Assembly (NCBI RefSeq): GCF_014486695.1
Contig: NZ_JACTAB010000010.1
Location: forward strand, 1 to 56,293
Origin: Flavobacterium buctense
GTDB taxonomy: Bacteria > Bacteroidota > Bacteroidia > Flavobacteriales > Flavobacteriaceae
Length of the DNA: 56,293 bases
Direction of reading: 5' to 3'
This document shows, one piece after another, positions 42,818-51,182 of the stretch (the stretch's first letter is position 1; every line of letters begins with the position of its first letter). The notes under the pieces were generated by a model. That model saw nothing but the letters and a program-made list of their open reading frames with translations. It had not been told where the DNA came from and did not search any database. Both the position numbers and the translations under genes were made by a program.

Positions 42818-43159
42818 TTGAAATCAATATGGTTTTTTATTAAAGTTACGGTTAGAGGCGGAATATTATTTTTACTTCCTTTTGTTTTTATCATTATGAT
42901 AGTGGAGAAAATAATTTCTATACTTTCTTCAATCATAACTCCTTTAGCCGCAAAGTTTGGCATCGATCATTTTGCCGGAAAAGCTACTATTGGTATTCTA
43001 ATAGCTTTATGTGTTTTTATCATTTGCTTTTTGGGAGGTTTATTGATGAGAATTTATATTTTCAAGAGAATAAACGAAATTTTAGACGAAAAGTTATTGA
43101 AACTTTTCCCGGCCTATGATGAATTAAAATCAAAAGCTCCTAATAAAAATAAAGAATAG
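42818..43159 (+). CDS. Short DUF502-like membrane protein
   Basis: A 113-residue protein with two membrane helices, starting KSIWFFIKVTVRGGILFLLPFVF and then GKATIGILIALCVFIICFLGGLLMR. This is the N-terminal part of DUF502, where the family normally has about 200 residues, so it is either a short form or a truncation. The start codon is TTG at 42818. An ATG at 42811 is in another frame and closes quickly. Last gene of the island before the right direct repeat. Confidence 0.6.
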   Translation: MKSIWFFIKVTVRGGILFLLPFVFIIMIVEKIISILSSIITPLAAKFGIDHFAGKATIGILIALCVFIICFLGGLLMRIYIFKRINEILDEKLLKLFPAYDELKSKAPNKNKE

Positions 43160-43173
43160 AACTTCTCGATTTT

Positions 43174-43219
43174 TTAGTTGATTTATTAATTTGAAATAGG
43201 AAACAAAGTAATCAACTAA
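43174..43219. repeat. 10-bp inverted repeat near the right island edge
   Basis: TTAGTTGATT (43174-43183) and AATCAACTAA (43210-43219) are perfect inverted repeats with a 26-base loop and no T-run. It lies between the last island gene and the direct repeat. It could be a terminator remnant or an element end. Confidence 0.45.
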
Positions 43220-43281
43220 GTAGTTGGTCATATGTACAAATCATTTGTGTGACTAATGATTATTATAATTTTTGTATTTGA

Positions 43282-43427
43282 GATTCGCAAAAAAAAACCG
43301 CAACAGTAGTAAACTGTCACGGTCTTTCAACACAATTAACTTAACTAAAATCCTAAAAACAATAACTATTTTCTGCTACCAACTTGGTGGTAATCGTTTC
43401 TCTTAATCCAACGATGTTTGGCATGTT
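43282..43427 (+). repeat. Direct repeat, right copy: acyl-CoA dehydrogenase gene tail with terminator
   Basis: This copy matches 32421-32563 in direct orientation. It contains the last codons and stop of the acyl-CoA dehydrogenase gene and its terminator. On the minus strand the terminator is ACCGTGACAGTTTACTACTG followed by TTGCGGT and a T-run (43290-43325). The left copy keeps the hairpin but has a broken T-run. Confidence 0.85.
43290..43325 (-). terminator. Terminator of the acyl-CoA dehydrogenase/fad operon
   Basis: On the minus strand, ACCG-TG-ACAGT pairs with ACTGT-TG-CGGT around loop TTACT, followed by nine T. It lies 28 bp after the stop codon at 43353. Confidence 0.8.
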
Positions 43428-45143
43428 GGTATATTTGGTGAATCGGCGTAATCCCATGAGCATCATGCGTTGTTCGTCGCCTTCGGCAAAAGAGATAATG
43501 CTTTCTTTTCCTTTTTGAGTTACAACATCTACAGCTTTGTATAAATACAACTTAGCCATGGCAATTTGTTCATTTACATTAGATTCACCTTCCTTTTTAG
43601 CTAATTTTTCAGTTCTTAAAATGGTGCTTTCTGCAATGTAAATTTCGATTAGCATATCAGCAGCTGCCATAAGTAATTGCTGGTGTGCGTCTAAGTCCAT
43701 GCCGTATTTTTGAACCGCAGCTCCGGCTACCATTAAGAAAGCTTTTTTCAATTTGGCCACCATTTCTTTTTCTTCTGAAAACAATTCAGAATAATCCGGT
43801 GTGTCGAATGACGGAATGCCCATTAATTCTTCTTGTACTTTCATGGCGGGTCCAAGTAAATCAACATGACCTTTCATGGCTTTTTTGATTAGCATTCCTA
43901 CCGATAACATTCGGTTGATTTCATTCGTTCCTTCGTAGATACGAGCAATACGGGCATCACGCCAAGCGCTTTCCATAGGCGTATCTTCTGAGAATCCCAT
44001 GCCGCCGTAAATTTGAATACCTTCATCAGCACAGTTTTGAACGTCTTCTGAAACCGCTACTTTTAATATGGAACATTCGATAGCAAATTCTTCAACTCCT
44101 TTTAATTCCGCTTCTTGATGGCTTGCACCTTCAGCTTCTCGCAATTTGATACGGTTTTCAATGTCTTTTGCTGCGCGATAAGTAGCACTTTCTCCGGCAT
44201 AAGCGGAAGTCGCCATTTCGGCTAATTTATAACGAATGGCACCAAAACTAGAGATTGGTGTATTGAACTGAATTCTTTCATTAGCATAATTCACCGCATT
44301 GGAAGTTACGCGACGTTGCGCATCCAAACAAGCGGCAGCTAATTTGATACGTCCAACGTTTAAAGCGTTCATGGCAATTTTGAAACCTTCTCCACGTCCG
44401 GCCAACATATTTTCAACCGGCACTTTTGTATCGGCAAAGAAAACCTGACGAGTAGAGGAAGCGCGAATACCTAATTTGTGTTCTTCTTCGTTCATGGTGA
44501 TTCCGTTGCTTGGGTCATTTTCTACGATGAAACCGGTGATGTTTTTATCATCTTCGATACGAGCGAATACGATGAATACTGAACAAAAACCTGCATTAGA
44601 AATCCACATTTTTTGTCCGGTGATGTTGTAATGTTTACCATCTGCAGATAAAACAGCTTTTGTTTTTCCGGAGTTGGCATCAGATCCTGCGCCCGGTTCG
44701 GTCAAACAGTACGCACCAAACCATTCTCCTGAAGCTAATTTAGGAACGTATTTTTGTTTTTGCTCTTCGGTACCGTATAAAGTAATTGGCGTCGTTCCAA
44801 TTCCGGTATGCGCACCAAAAGCTGTTGAAAACGAACCTGTAGCGCCCGAAATGTAATCACACACCAAACAAGTATCTACGAATCCCATGCCCATTCCGCC
44901 ATAAGCTTCAGGAACGGCTACGCTTAGGAAACCCATTTCTCCGGCTTTGCGCATTACTTCTTCGGTAAAGGCATAGTCTTTCTTTTCGAAACGGTCTTTG
45001 TTGGGCCAAATTTCTTTATCTACGAATTCCTTAACAGAATCGCGCATCATGATTTGTTCTTCTGAGAAATCTTCGGGTGTAAAAACGTTTTCACATTTGG
45101 TTTCCTTTACCAAAAACTGTCCACCTCTTGTTATATCTTCCAT
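43353..45143 (-). CDS. Acyl-CoA dehydrogenase, long-chain/VLCAD-type
   Basis: FAD-dependent first enzyme of fatty-acid beta-oxidation (596 residues). GAYCLTEPGAGSDA and MWISNAGFC are the FAD/substrate motifs. YGGMGFSEDTPMESAWRDARI precedes the catalytic glutamate in RIYEGTNEINR (about residue 403). The chain extends about 170 residues beyond the core, as in VLCAD-like enzymes that bind very-long or membrane-associated substrates. It is the last gene of the MarR-fadN-thiolase operon. Its 3' end and terminator are duplicated at 32421. Confidence 0.93.
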   Translation of the reverse strand: MEDITRGGQFLVKETKCENVFTPEDFSEEQIMMRDSVKEFVDKEIWPNKDRFEKKDYAFTEEVMRKAGEMGFLSVAVPEAYGGMGMGFVDTCLVCDYISGATGSFSTAFGAHTGIGTTPITLYGTEEQKQKYVPKLASGEWFGAYCLTEPGAGSDANSGKTKAVLSADGKHYNITGQKMWISNAGFCSVFIVFARIEDDKNITGFIVENDPSNGITMNEEEHKLGIRASSTRQVFFADTKVPVENMLAGRGEGFKIAMNALNVGRIKLAAACLDAQRRVTSNAVNYANERIQFNTPISSFGAIRYKLAEMATSAYAGESATYRAAKDIENRIKLREAEGASHQEAELKGVEEFAIECSILKVAVSEDVQNCADEGIQIYGGMGFSEDTPMESAWRDARIARIYEGTNEINRMLSVGMLIKKAMKGHVDLLGPAMKVQEELMGIPSFDTPDYSELFSEEKEMVAKLKKAFLMVAGAAVQKYGMDLDAHQQLLMAAADMLIEIYIAESTILRTEKLAKKEGESNVNEQIAMAKLYLYKAVDVVTQKGKESIISFAEGDEQRMMLMGLRRFTKYTNMPNIVGLRETITTKLVAENSYCF

Positions 45144-45181
45144 TTCTTTATTATTTTAAATTTTGAATTATAAATTTTAAA

Positions 45182-45526
45182 TTATTTCGTTTGTGCTGTT
45201 TTGATAATCTTAGTTATGATATTGATTATGTGCTCAATTTCAATGAGGTACTCATTTATTTGTATTTTAGTTAATTCTGATTTGTCTAACAACCGCAACC
45301 AATATTTTGTTTCTCTTGCTTCTTTATTGGCTATTGAAAGTTTATTGATAAAATCCTTTTTTGATTGAGCCGCTATTGCTTCTTCTACATTTGCTCCGAT
45401 ACTTGTTCCGCTTCTTAGCAATTGTTTGGAAACTATAAATTCATTTTCTTTTTTTAATTGAATAAATAATCTGATAACCATCAGAGAAAAATCTAATGTT
45501 TTATTGGCAATCAGATTGTCTTTCAT
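45182..45526 (-). CDS. Four-helix-bundle (S23 / 23S-rRNA intervening-sequence type) protein
   Basis: A 114-residue all-helical protein with the family signature. Start ANKTLDFSLMVIRLFIQL, then SKQLLRSGTSIGANVEEAIAAQSKKDFINKLSIANKEARETKYWLRLL. Members occur in intervening sequences of 23S rRNA genes and as solitary genes between others; their role is unknown. It sits between thiolase and acyl-CoA dehydrogenase, interrupting what is otherwise a pure beta-oxidation operon. It is flanked on both sides by AT-rich AAATTTTGAATT-type repeats. Likely a mobile or passenger gene. Confidence 0.9.
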   Translation of the reverse strand: MKDNLIANKTLDFSLMVIRLFIQLKKENEFIVSKQLLRSGTSIGANVEEAIAAQSKKDFINKLSIANKEARETKYWLRLLDKSELTKIQINEYLIEIEHIINIITKIIKTAQTK

Positions 45527-45547
45527 TTAAAATTTAGAATTCAAAAT

Positions 45548-46729
45548 TTATAATACTTCATAAACGCCTGCCGCACCTTGTCCGGTTCCCACACACATGG
45601 AGACGATACCGTATTTGTCACCTCGGCGTTTCATTTCGTCAAATAATTGCACAGATAATTTAGCTCCGGTGCAACCTAACGGATGTCCTAATGCAATGGC
45701 GCCACCATTTACATTTACGATATCAGGGTTGATGCCTAATTCTCGAGTAACGGCTAAAGCTTGTGAAGCAAAAGCTTCATTTAATTCGATTAGATTAATA
45801 TCATTTAAAGTCAGGCCTGCTTGTTTTAAAGCTTTCGGAATGGCTTTTACCGGACCGATTCCCATGATTCTCGGCTCAACACCGGCTGCGGCATAACTCA
45901 CCATTCTTGCAATAGGAGTGAGGTTTAGTTCTTTGACCATTTCTTCGCTCATGATTAAAACAAAAGCAGCGCCGTCACTCATTTGAGAAGAGTTTCCTGC
46001 TGTTACGCTTCCGCCGGCAGCGAATACAGGTTTTAATCCTGCTAGTGCTGCAGTGGAAGTTCCTGCTCTTGGTCCTTCGTCTTTGGTTACGGTATATGAT
46101 TTTGTTTCTTTCTTGCCGTTTTCATTGATGAAGGTTTGTTCGATGGTGATTGGAACAATTTGTTTATCGAATTTACCTTCGGCTTGTGCTTGCAATGCTT
46201 TTCTGTGTGAATGGAAGGCAAACTCATCTTGGTCTTCGCGAGACACGTTGAATTGTTTGGCTACAGCTTCAGCAGTTAAACCCATTCCCCAGTAATAGTC
46301 TTCGTGACCTTCAGCCGCAACGCTGTAATCCGGTGTTGGTTTGTAACCGCCCATTGGAATAAAACTCATGCTTTCGGCACCACCGGCGATGATGCAATCG
46401 GCCATACCGCTTTGGATTTTGGAAGTAGCCATCGCAATGGTTTCTACTCCGGAAGCGCAATAACGATTCACCGTTACACCCGGAACATCGGTTACTTTTA
46501 ATCCCATTAACGAAATCAAACGGGCTACGTTTAATCCTTGTTCGGCCTCAGGCATGGCGTTTCCAACCATAACGTCGTCGATTCTTGTTTTGTCGAAATC
46601 AGGTAATTCATTCATCATGAATTGTATGGTTTCGGCAGCTAACTCGTCGGGGCGTTTGAAACGAAAAACTCCTTTTGGGGCTTTCCCGACAGCGGTTCTG
46701 TATGCTTTTACTATATATGCTGTTTTCAT
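45548..46729 (-). CDS. fadA: Acetyl-CoA C-acyltransferase (thiolase)
   Basis: Last enzyme of the beta-oxidation cycle (393 residues), splitting 3-ketoacyl-CoA to acetyl-CoA and a shortened acyl-CoA. Catalytic residues: Cys at about 89 in [15 protein letters not shown], His in [18 protein letters not shown] and the second Cys in [15 protein letters not shown] near the C-terminus. Downstream of the FadN-type protein and upstream of the four-helix-bundle gene on the same strand. The symbol follows the fadN-fadA-fadE order known in Firmicutes. Confidence 0.95.
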   Translation of the reverse strand: MKTAYIVKAYRTAVGKAPKGVFRFKRPDELAAETIQFMMNELPDFDKTRIDDVMVGNAMPEAEQGLNVARLISLMGLKVTDVPGVTVNRYCASGVETIAMATSKIQSGMADCIIAGGAESMSFIPMGGYKPTPDYSVAAEGHEDYYWGMGLTAEAVAKQFNVSREDQDEFAFHSHRKALQAQAEGKFDKQIVPITIEQTFINENGKKETKSYTVTKDEGPRAGTSTAALAGLKPVFAAGGSVTAGNSSQMSDGAAFVLIMSEEMVKELNLTPIARMVSYAAAGVEPRIMGIGPVKAIPKALKQAGLTLNDINLIELNEAFASQALAVTRELGINPDIVNVNGGAIALGHPLGCTGAKLSVQLFDEMKRRGDKYGIVSMCVGTGQGAAGVYEVL

Positions 46730-46826
46730 TTTTACTATTTTAAATTTTGAATTATAAATTTTAAATTGGGTTGAAGTTTTAACGATTTCAAATCATTTAA
46801 AATTCAACATTTATAATTTAAAATAA
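46730..46826. repeat. AT-rich spacer of AAATTTTGAATTATAAATTT repeats
   Basis: Two imperfect copies, in opposite senses, of AAATTTTGAATTATAAATTT occupy this fad-operon spacer. Others lie at 45144-45181, 45527-45547 and 26470-26494. They can pair with one another and are probably a simple-sequence spacer family. Confidence 0.6.
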
Positions 46827-49217
46827 TTAATTTCTCAACGGTTTTCCTTTGGTTAACATAAACTGAATTCTTTCCAATGTCTTTCTTTCGGTGCAAAGCG
46901 ATAGGAAAGCTTCTCTTTCAATATCTAATAAATATTGTTCGCTTACCAATGTCGGTTCTGATAAATCGCCACCAGCCATAACGTAAGCCAGTTTGTTAGC
47001 AATTTTTTGATCGTGTTCCGAAATGTATTTTCCGGCTACCATTTGGTCGGTTCCAACTAAGAACATCCCTAAGGCTTGCTTGCCTAAAACTTTTACATCG
47101 GTTCTTTGAATAGGTTGGGTATAACCGGCTTCTGCCATTAGCAAAGCGTGTTTCTTGGCTTCGGCTATTTGACGGTCTTTGTTTACGACTACAATGTCTT
47201 TTCCTTTTTGCAATACGCCCATATCAAAGGCTTCGTAGGCTGATGTAGCTACTTTTGCCATAGCGACAGTTAAGAAGTATTCTTGAAGCACATTCAACTC
47301 TACATCGTTTTTACGGAATAGGTCGGAAGCGCGTAAGGTCATTTCTTTTGAACCTCCGCCACCGGGAATTACGCCGACACCGAATTCCACCAAACCAATA
47401 TAAGTTTCTGCTGCAGCTACTACTTTATCAGCGTGCATGCTCATTTCGCAACCACCACCAAGTGTCATGCCGTGTGGCGCAACGATAACCGGAATAGAAG
47501 AATAACGACAACGCATCATCGTGTCTTGGAACATTTTGATGGCCATGTTTAGTTCGTCATATTCTTGTTCGACTGCCATCATGAAGATCATTCCGATATT
47601 GGCACCAACAGAGAAATTAGCTCCTTGGTTTCCAATGACTAATCCGTTGTATTGTTTTTCGGCTAAGTCTATGGCTTTGTTGATTCCCACTAAAACGTCA
47701 CCTCCAATGGTGTTCATTTTCGACTGAAATTCAAGGTTTAAGATGCCATCGCCTAAATCATGTATTACGGCACCGCTGTTGCTCCAAACTTTCTTGCTTT
47801 CGCGAATATTATTTAGGATAATGAAACTGTCTTGTCCCGGAACTTTGGTTTGTGATTTGGTTTGACTATTGTAATAGTAAGTTGCACCTTCTTTAACGGT
47901 GTAGAAACTTGTACTTCCTGAAGCGAACATTTCATTCACCCAAGCGGCCGGTTGGTAACCTTCGGCTTGCATTAATTCGATGCCTTTCGCTACGCCGATA
48001 GCGTCCCATATTTCGAATGGTCCGTTTTCCCAGCCGAATCCGGCTTTCATCGCGTCGTCTATTTTGTAGAAGTCGTCAGTGATTTCGGGAACTCTATTGG
48101 ATACATAAGCAAACATAGCCGAGAAGTTCTTTCTGTAAAATTCGCCTGCTTTGTCTTTTCCTTTTACTAAAACCTTGAATCTATCAATAGGTTTGTCAAT
48201 GGTTTTTGTTAATTCTAAAGTACCGAACGAAGCTTTCTTTGCGGCTCTGTACTCCATTGTATTTAAATCTAAAGACAAGATCTCTTTGTCTACTTTTTTA
48301 TAGAAACCCTGACCGGTTTTGCTACCGAGCCATTTGTTTTCCATCATTTTGTTGATGAAATCAGGCAATTTGAATAACTCATGCGCTTCGTCGGTTGGGC
48401 AATTTTCATATATTCCGTTAGCTACGTGTACCAAAGTATCTAAACCAACTACATCTACCGTTCTGAAAGTCGCCGACTTTGGGCGACCGATTACCGGACC
48501 GGTTAACTTATCTACTTCTTCTATGGTTAAGTCCATTTCTTTGACCAAATGGAATAAACTTTGGATCCCAAAAATTCCAATACGGTTTCCTATGAACGCC
48601 GGAGTGTCTTTGGCTACGACCGAAGTTTTGCCTAAAAATTTAGAGCCATAGTCAAATAGGAAATCTAATACTTCGTTGGATGTTTTTGGTCCCGGAATGA
48701 TTTCAAATAACTTTAAATATCTTGCCGGATTGAAGAAGTGCGTTCCGCAAAAATGCGCTTGAAAATCATCGCTTCTTCCATCGCTCATAAACTTAATTGG
48801 AATGCCCGAAGTGTTTGAGGTTACTAGAGTTCCCGGTTTTCTGTATTTGTCGATTTGTTCGAAAACCAATTTCTTGATGTCTAAGCGCTCTACTACGACT
48901 TCTATAATCCAATCGTAATTGTCAATCTTAGCCATGTCATCGGTGGTGTTTCCTGTGGTAATACGGGAAGCAAACTTCTGACTGTAAATAGGTGATGGGT
49001 TTGATTTCAAAGCATTTGCTAAATGCTCGTTGACCAAGCGGTTGCGAACGACTTTACTGTCGAGTGTCAATCCTTTCTTTTCTTCGGCTTCGGTTAAAGC
49101 ATTTGGGACAATGTCCAAAAGCAAAACTTCAACACCAATGTTAGCAAAATGACAAGCAATTCCCGAACCCATGATTCCGGAACCTACTACTGCCACTTTT
49201 TTTATTGTTCGTTTCAT
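46827..49217 (-). CDS. fadN: 3-hydroxyacyl-CoA dehydrogenase / enoyl-CoA hydratase fusion (FadN type)
   Basis: Two central steps of beta-oxidation in one 796-residue chain. Residues 1 to about 310 hold the NAD-binding dehydrogenase: KVAVVGSGIMGSGIACHFA, then FCGTHFFNPARYLKLFEIIPG and the helical DVVGLDTLVHVAN part. Residues about 500-720 hold the crotonase fold: NQGANFSVGANIGM (oxyanion) and GMTLGGGCEMSMHADKV with EFGVGVIPGGGGSKEM (catalytic acids). The dehydrogenase-first order is that of FadN, opposite to proteobacterial FadB. First enzyme gene after marR (38 bp). Confidence 0.93.
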   Translation of the reverse strand: MKRTIKKVAVVGSGIMGSGIACHFANIGVEVLLLDIVPNALTEAEEKKGLTLDSKVVRNRLVNEHLANALKSNPSPIYSQKFASRITTGNTTDDMAKIDNYDWIIEVVVERLDIKKLVFEQIDKYRKPGTLVTSNTSGIPIKFMSDGRSDDFQAHFCGTHFFNPARYLKLFEIIPGPKTSNEVLDFLFDYGSKFLGKTSVVAKDTPAFIGNRIGIFGIQSLFHLVKEMDLTIEEVDKLTGPVIGRPKSATFRTVDVVGLDTLVHVANGIYENCPTDEAHELFKLPDFINKMMENKWLGSKTGQGFYKKVDKEILSLDLNTMEYRAAKKASFGTLELTKTIDKPIDRFKVLVKGKDKAGEFYRKNFSAMFAYVSNRVPEITDDFYKIDDAMKAGFGWENGPFEIWDAIGVAKGIELMQAEGYQPAAWVNEMFASGSTSFYTVKEGATYYYNSQTKSQTKVPGQDSFIILNNIRESKKVWSNSGAVIHDLGDGILNLEFQSKMNTIGGDVLVGINKAIDLAEKQYNGLVIGNQGANFSVGANIGMIFMMAVEQEYDELNMAIKMFQDTMMRCRYSSIPVIVAPHGMTLGGGCEMSMHADKVVAAAETYIGLVEFGVGVIPGGGGSKEMTLRASDLFRKNDVELNVLQEYFLTVAMAKVATSAYEAFDMGVLQKGKDIVVVNKDRQIAEAKKHALLMAEAGYTQPIQRTDVKVLGKQALGMFLVGTDQMVAGKYISEHDQKIANKLAYVMAGGDLSEPTLVSEQYLLDIEREAFLSLCTERKTLERIQFMLTKGKPLRN

Positions 49218-49255
49218 TTTAAAACTGTTTATAGTTTGTAGTTTATGGTTTGTAG

Positions 49256-49687
49256 TTAAAATATTTTTTTCTCCGAGATCAAATCACCAATCGCATCAGC
49301 CACTTCCATGAAGTGCTGTAACTTTTCTTCTGGGATGTTTTGTTTCACCACTTCATTGAATTTTAATACAGTGATTTTAGACTGTTCTCTCATTTGTTTG
49401 CCTAAAGGAGTGAGATAAATAAGAACACCCCGGCCGTCTTCGGGATTTTTCTTTTTGGTGATTAACCCTTTTTCTTCTAACGTTCTTAAAGTTCTGGTTA
49501 GGCTTGTGGCTTCCATGCCCATTCTTGAACTGATAAATGTGGATGGAGTACCGTCTTCTTTATCAATACTCAGTAAGGCAAAACCTATCGCCATTGAGCC
49601 TTCAAATTTTGAAGCTTCTTCATTGTACATACGAGCAACTGCTTGCCAAGTAGCTCGGAGTATATAATCTATGGTTTTATCTTTCAT
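49256..49687 (-). CDS. MarR-family transcriptional regulator of the beta-oxidation operon
   Basis: Winged-helix regulator (143 residues). GFALLSIDKEDGTPSTFIS..MGMEATSLTRTLRTLEEKGLITKKKNPEDGRGVLIYLTP covers the recognition helix and the wing with its conserved Asp-Gly-Arg. First gene of the operon with fadN, fadA and acyl-CoA dehydrogenase. It probably represses them until an acyl-CoA or fatty acid binds, as in other fad regulators; the effector is inferred. A 12-bp palindrome next to the -7 box is the likely operator. Confidence 0.9.
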   Translation of the reverse strand: MKDKTIDYILRATWQAVARMYNEEASKFEGSMAIGFALLSIDKEDGTPSTFISSRMGMEATSLTRTLRTLEEKGLITKKKNPEDGRGVLIYLTPLGKQMREQSKITVLKFNEVVKQNIPEEKLQHFMEVADAIGDLISEKKIF

Positions 49688-49722
49688 ACCTATAAAATGC
49701 TAAAACGTTTTCGTTACGAATT

Positions 49723-49754
49723 CAAAGATAATAAAAAAATAATATGCATGCATA
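49723..49754 (-). promoter_or_regulatory. Promoter -7 box and palindromic operator of the marR-fad operon
   Basis: On the minus strand TATCTTTG (49730-49723) matches the -7 consensus TAnnTTTG, 36 bp before the ATG. The perfect 12-bp palindrome TATGCATGCATA lies at 49743-49754, in the -20 to -33 zone, where MarR binding would block polymerase. Confidence 0.5.
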
Positions 49755-49994
49755 CTATATTTAAAAAAAAATTATATTTTTTTGTTTTCAGGATGAGTAA
49801 AGGAGAAGAAGTGAAAAATCGGTGGCAATAAATTTATTGATTCATTTAACCCCGTACTTTTCTTTTTAGTTCTATTTTCCTTACTTTTATGTAAAGAAAT
49901 TTTAAAGACAAATAGCTGTAAAATAGACCTTGTATTATTTCAAATAAGTACTATTTAAAAGCAACTGTTTCACTCATAGACAGCAATTAATTAA

Positions 49995-50072
49995 CCGAAG
50001 CGAAAACGGGTGAACTAAAACGTTTCGTAGGGTTGTGACCTATAATCTGCATCAGTCCCGTTTTCTTTTCGG
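49995..50072 (+). ncRNA. Candidate IS110 bridge RNA (structured 5' non-coding region)
   Basis: CCGAA-GC-GAAAACGGG pairs with CCCGTTTTC-TTT-TTCGG, a 14-bp two-part stem enclosing a 46-nt interior. That interior contains the smaller stem TAGG/CCTA (50028-50042). It lies 85 bp upstream of the transposase inside the IS. IS110 transposases are now known to use an RNA transcribed from such a non-coding end to bind donor and target DNA. The stem is seen; the bridge-RNA function is inferred. Confidence 0.45.
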
Positions 50073-50156
50073 CACTTACTTTGGTTATTTAAAATGATGA
50101 TTTAAGATTACAAAAGGCTACAATACAGCAGATTAGTACTATTCAAAGGAAAATGT

Positions 50157-51152
50157 ATGAAAAGTATACAACAAACCATTGGTATTGATGTGTCTAAATT
50201 AACGTTAGATGTTTATATCAAAACCAGTAAAATTCATGGTCAGTTTAGTAATGATGCTAAAGGTTTTGAACAGCTAATCAGTTGGTTGCTGGAGCAACAG
50301 GTTACTTTGGACGAAACCCTTTTTTGTTTTGAACATACGGGATGGTATTGTTTGTTATTGAGTTATTTTCTTCATGAAAACAAGTACCCTTATTGTTGTG
50401 TCAACGCTATTGAGATCAAACGTTCGATGGGACTTAAAAGGGGAAAAAGTGACAAGGCCGATGCTTGGGAAATAGCCAATTATGCATGGCTTAGAAGAGA
50501 TGTTTTAATTCCGTCAAAACCTCCGGCTAAGAAATTAGTAGAACTGCAACGAATGATGAGTTTGCGGGAGCAATTGGTCAAACAACTTACAGCAAGTAAA
50601 AATCTTTACAAAGGCATGCAAGACTTGGTTAGTGATGAAATAAATGATGTTTCAATAGTTATTTTAAAAGAAAATATGGTTCAATTAAACAAGCAAATTC
50701 AGACTACAGAAAAAGCGATGAAAAGTTTAATAAAACAGGATGAAACTATGCTAACTAATTACAAGCTTTCAAAAACAGTTAAAGGTGTTGGAATGGTACT
50801 GGCCATTCAAATGTTACTCCATACACATAATTACACTCGATTTGAAAGTTCACGCCAATTTTCTGCTTATTGTGGGTTGGCACCTTATCCGCATCAATCG
50901 GGTACTAGTATTAATTATCGGCATAAAATTCATTATCTCAGTGACAAGAAGATGAAAAGTTTGCTTTCAATGTCTGCTATTAGTGCCATTCAGCATGATG
51001 AAGAACTCAAGTTGTATTATCAAAAAAGGGTGGAAGAAGGAAAGCCCAAAATGGTGGTTTTAAACATTATCAGAAACAAAATTGTATCAAGAGTATTTGC
51101 AACGGTCAACCGAGGGACGCCTTTTGTTGCTATGCGTAAACTTAGTGTGTGA
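50157..51152 (+). CDS. IS110-family transposase (DEDD recombinase)
   Basis: A 331-residue transposase. The N-terminal RuvC-like DEDD domain shows Asp11 in QTIGIDVSKLTLDVYI, the Glu in CFEHTGWYC, and GKSDKADAWEIANYA with the last acidic pair. The C-terminal Transposase_20 domain shows TVKGVGMVLAIQML and FSAYCGLAPYPHQSGTS with the catalytic Ser region, then VLNIIRNKIVSRVFATV. The frame is complete, with no sign of decay. It stands at the junction between the beta-oxidation operon and the cassette-like array. Confidence 0.95.
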   Translation: MKSIQQTIGIDVSKLTLDVYIKTSKIHGQFSNDAKGFEQLISWLLEQQVTLDETLFCFEHTGWYCLLLSYFLHENKYPYCCVNAIEIKRSMGLKRGKSDKADAWEIANYAWLRRDVLIPSKPPAKKLVELQRMMSLREQLVKQLTASKNLYKGMQDLVSDEINDVSIVILKENMVQLNKQIQTTEKAMKSLIKQDETMLTNYKLSKTVKGVGMVLAIQMLLHTHNYTRFESSRQFSAYCGLAPYPHQSGTSINYRHKIHYLSDKKMKSLLSMSAISAIQHDEELKLYYQKRVEEGKPKMVVLNIIRNKIVSRVFATVNRGTPFVAMRKLSV

Positions 51153-51182
51153 AATTTGATATTTATTTTTGAGAGGCAAGAA

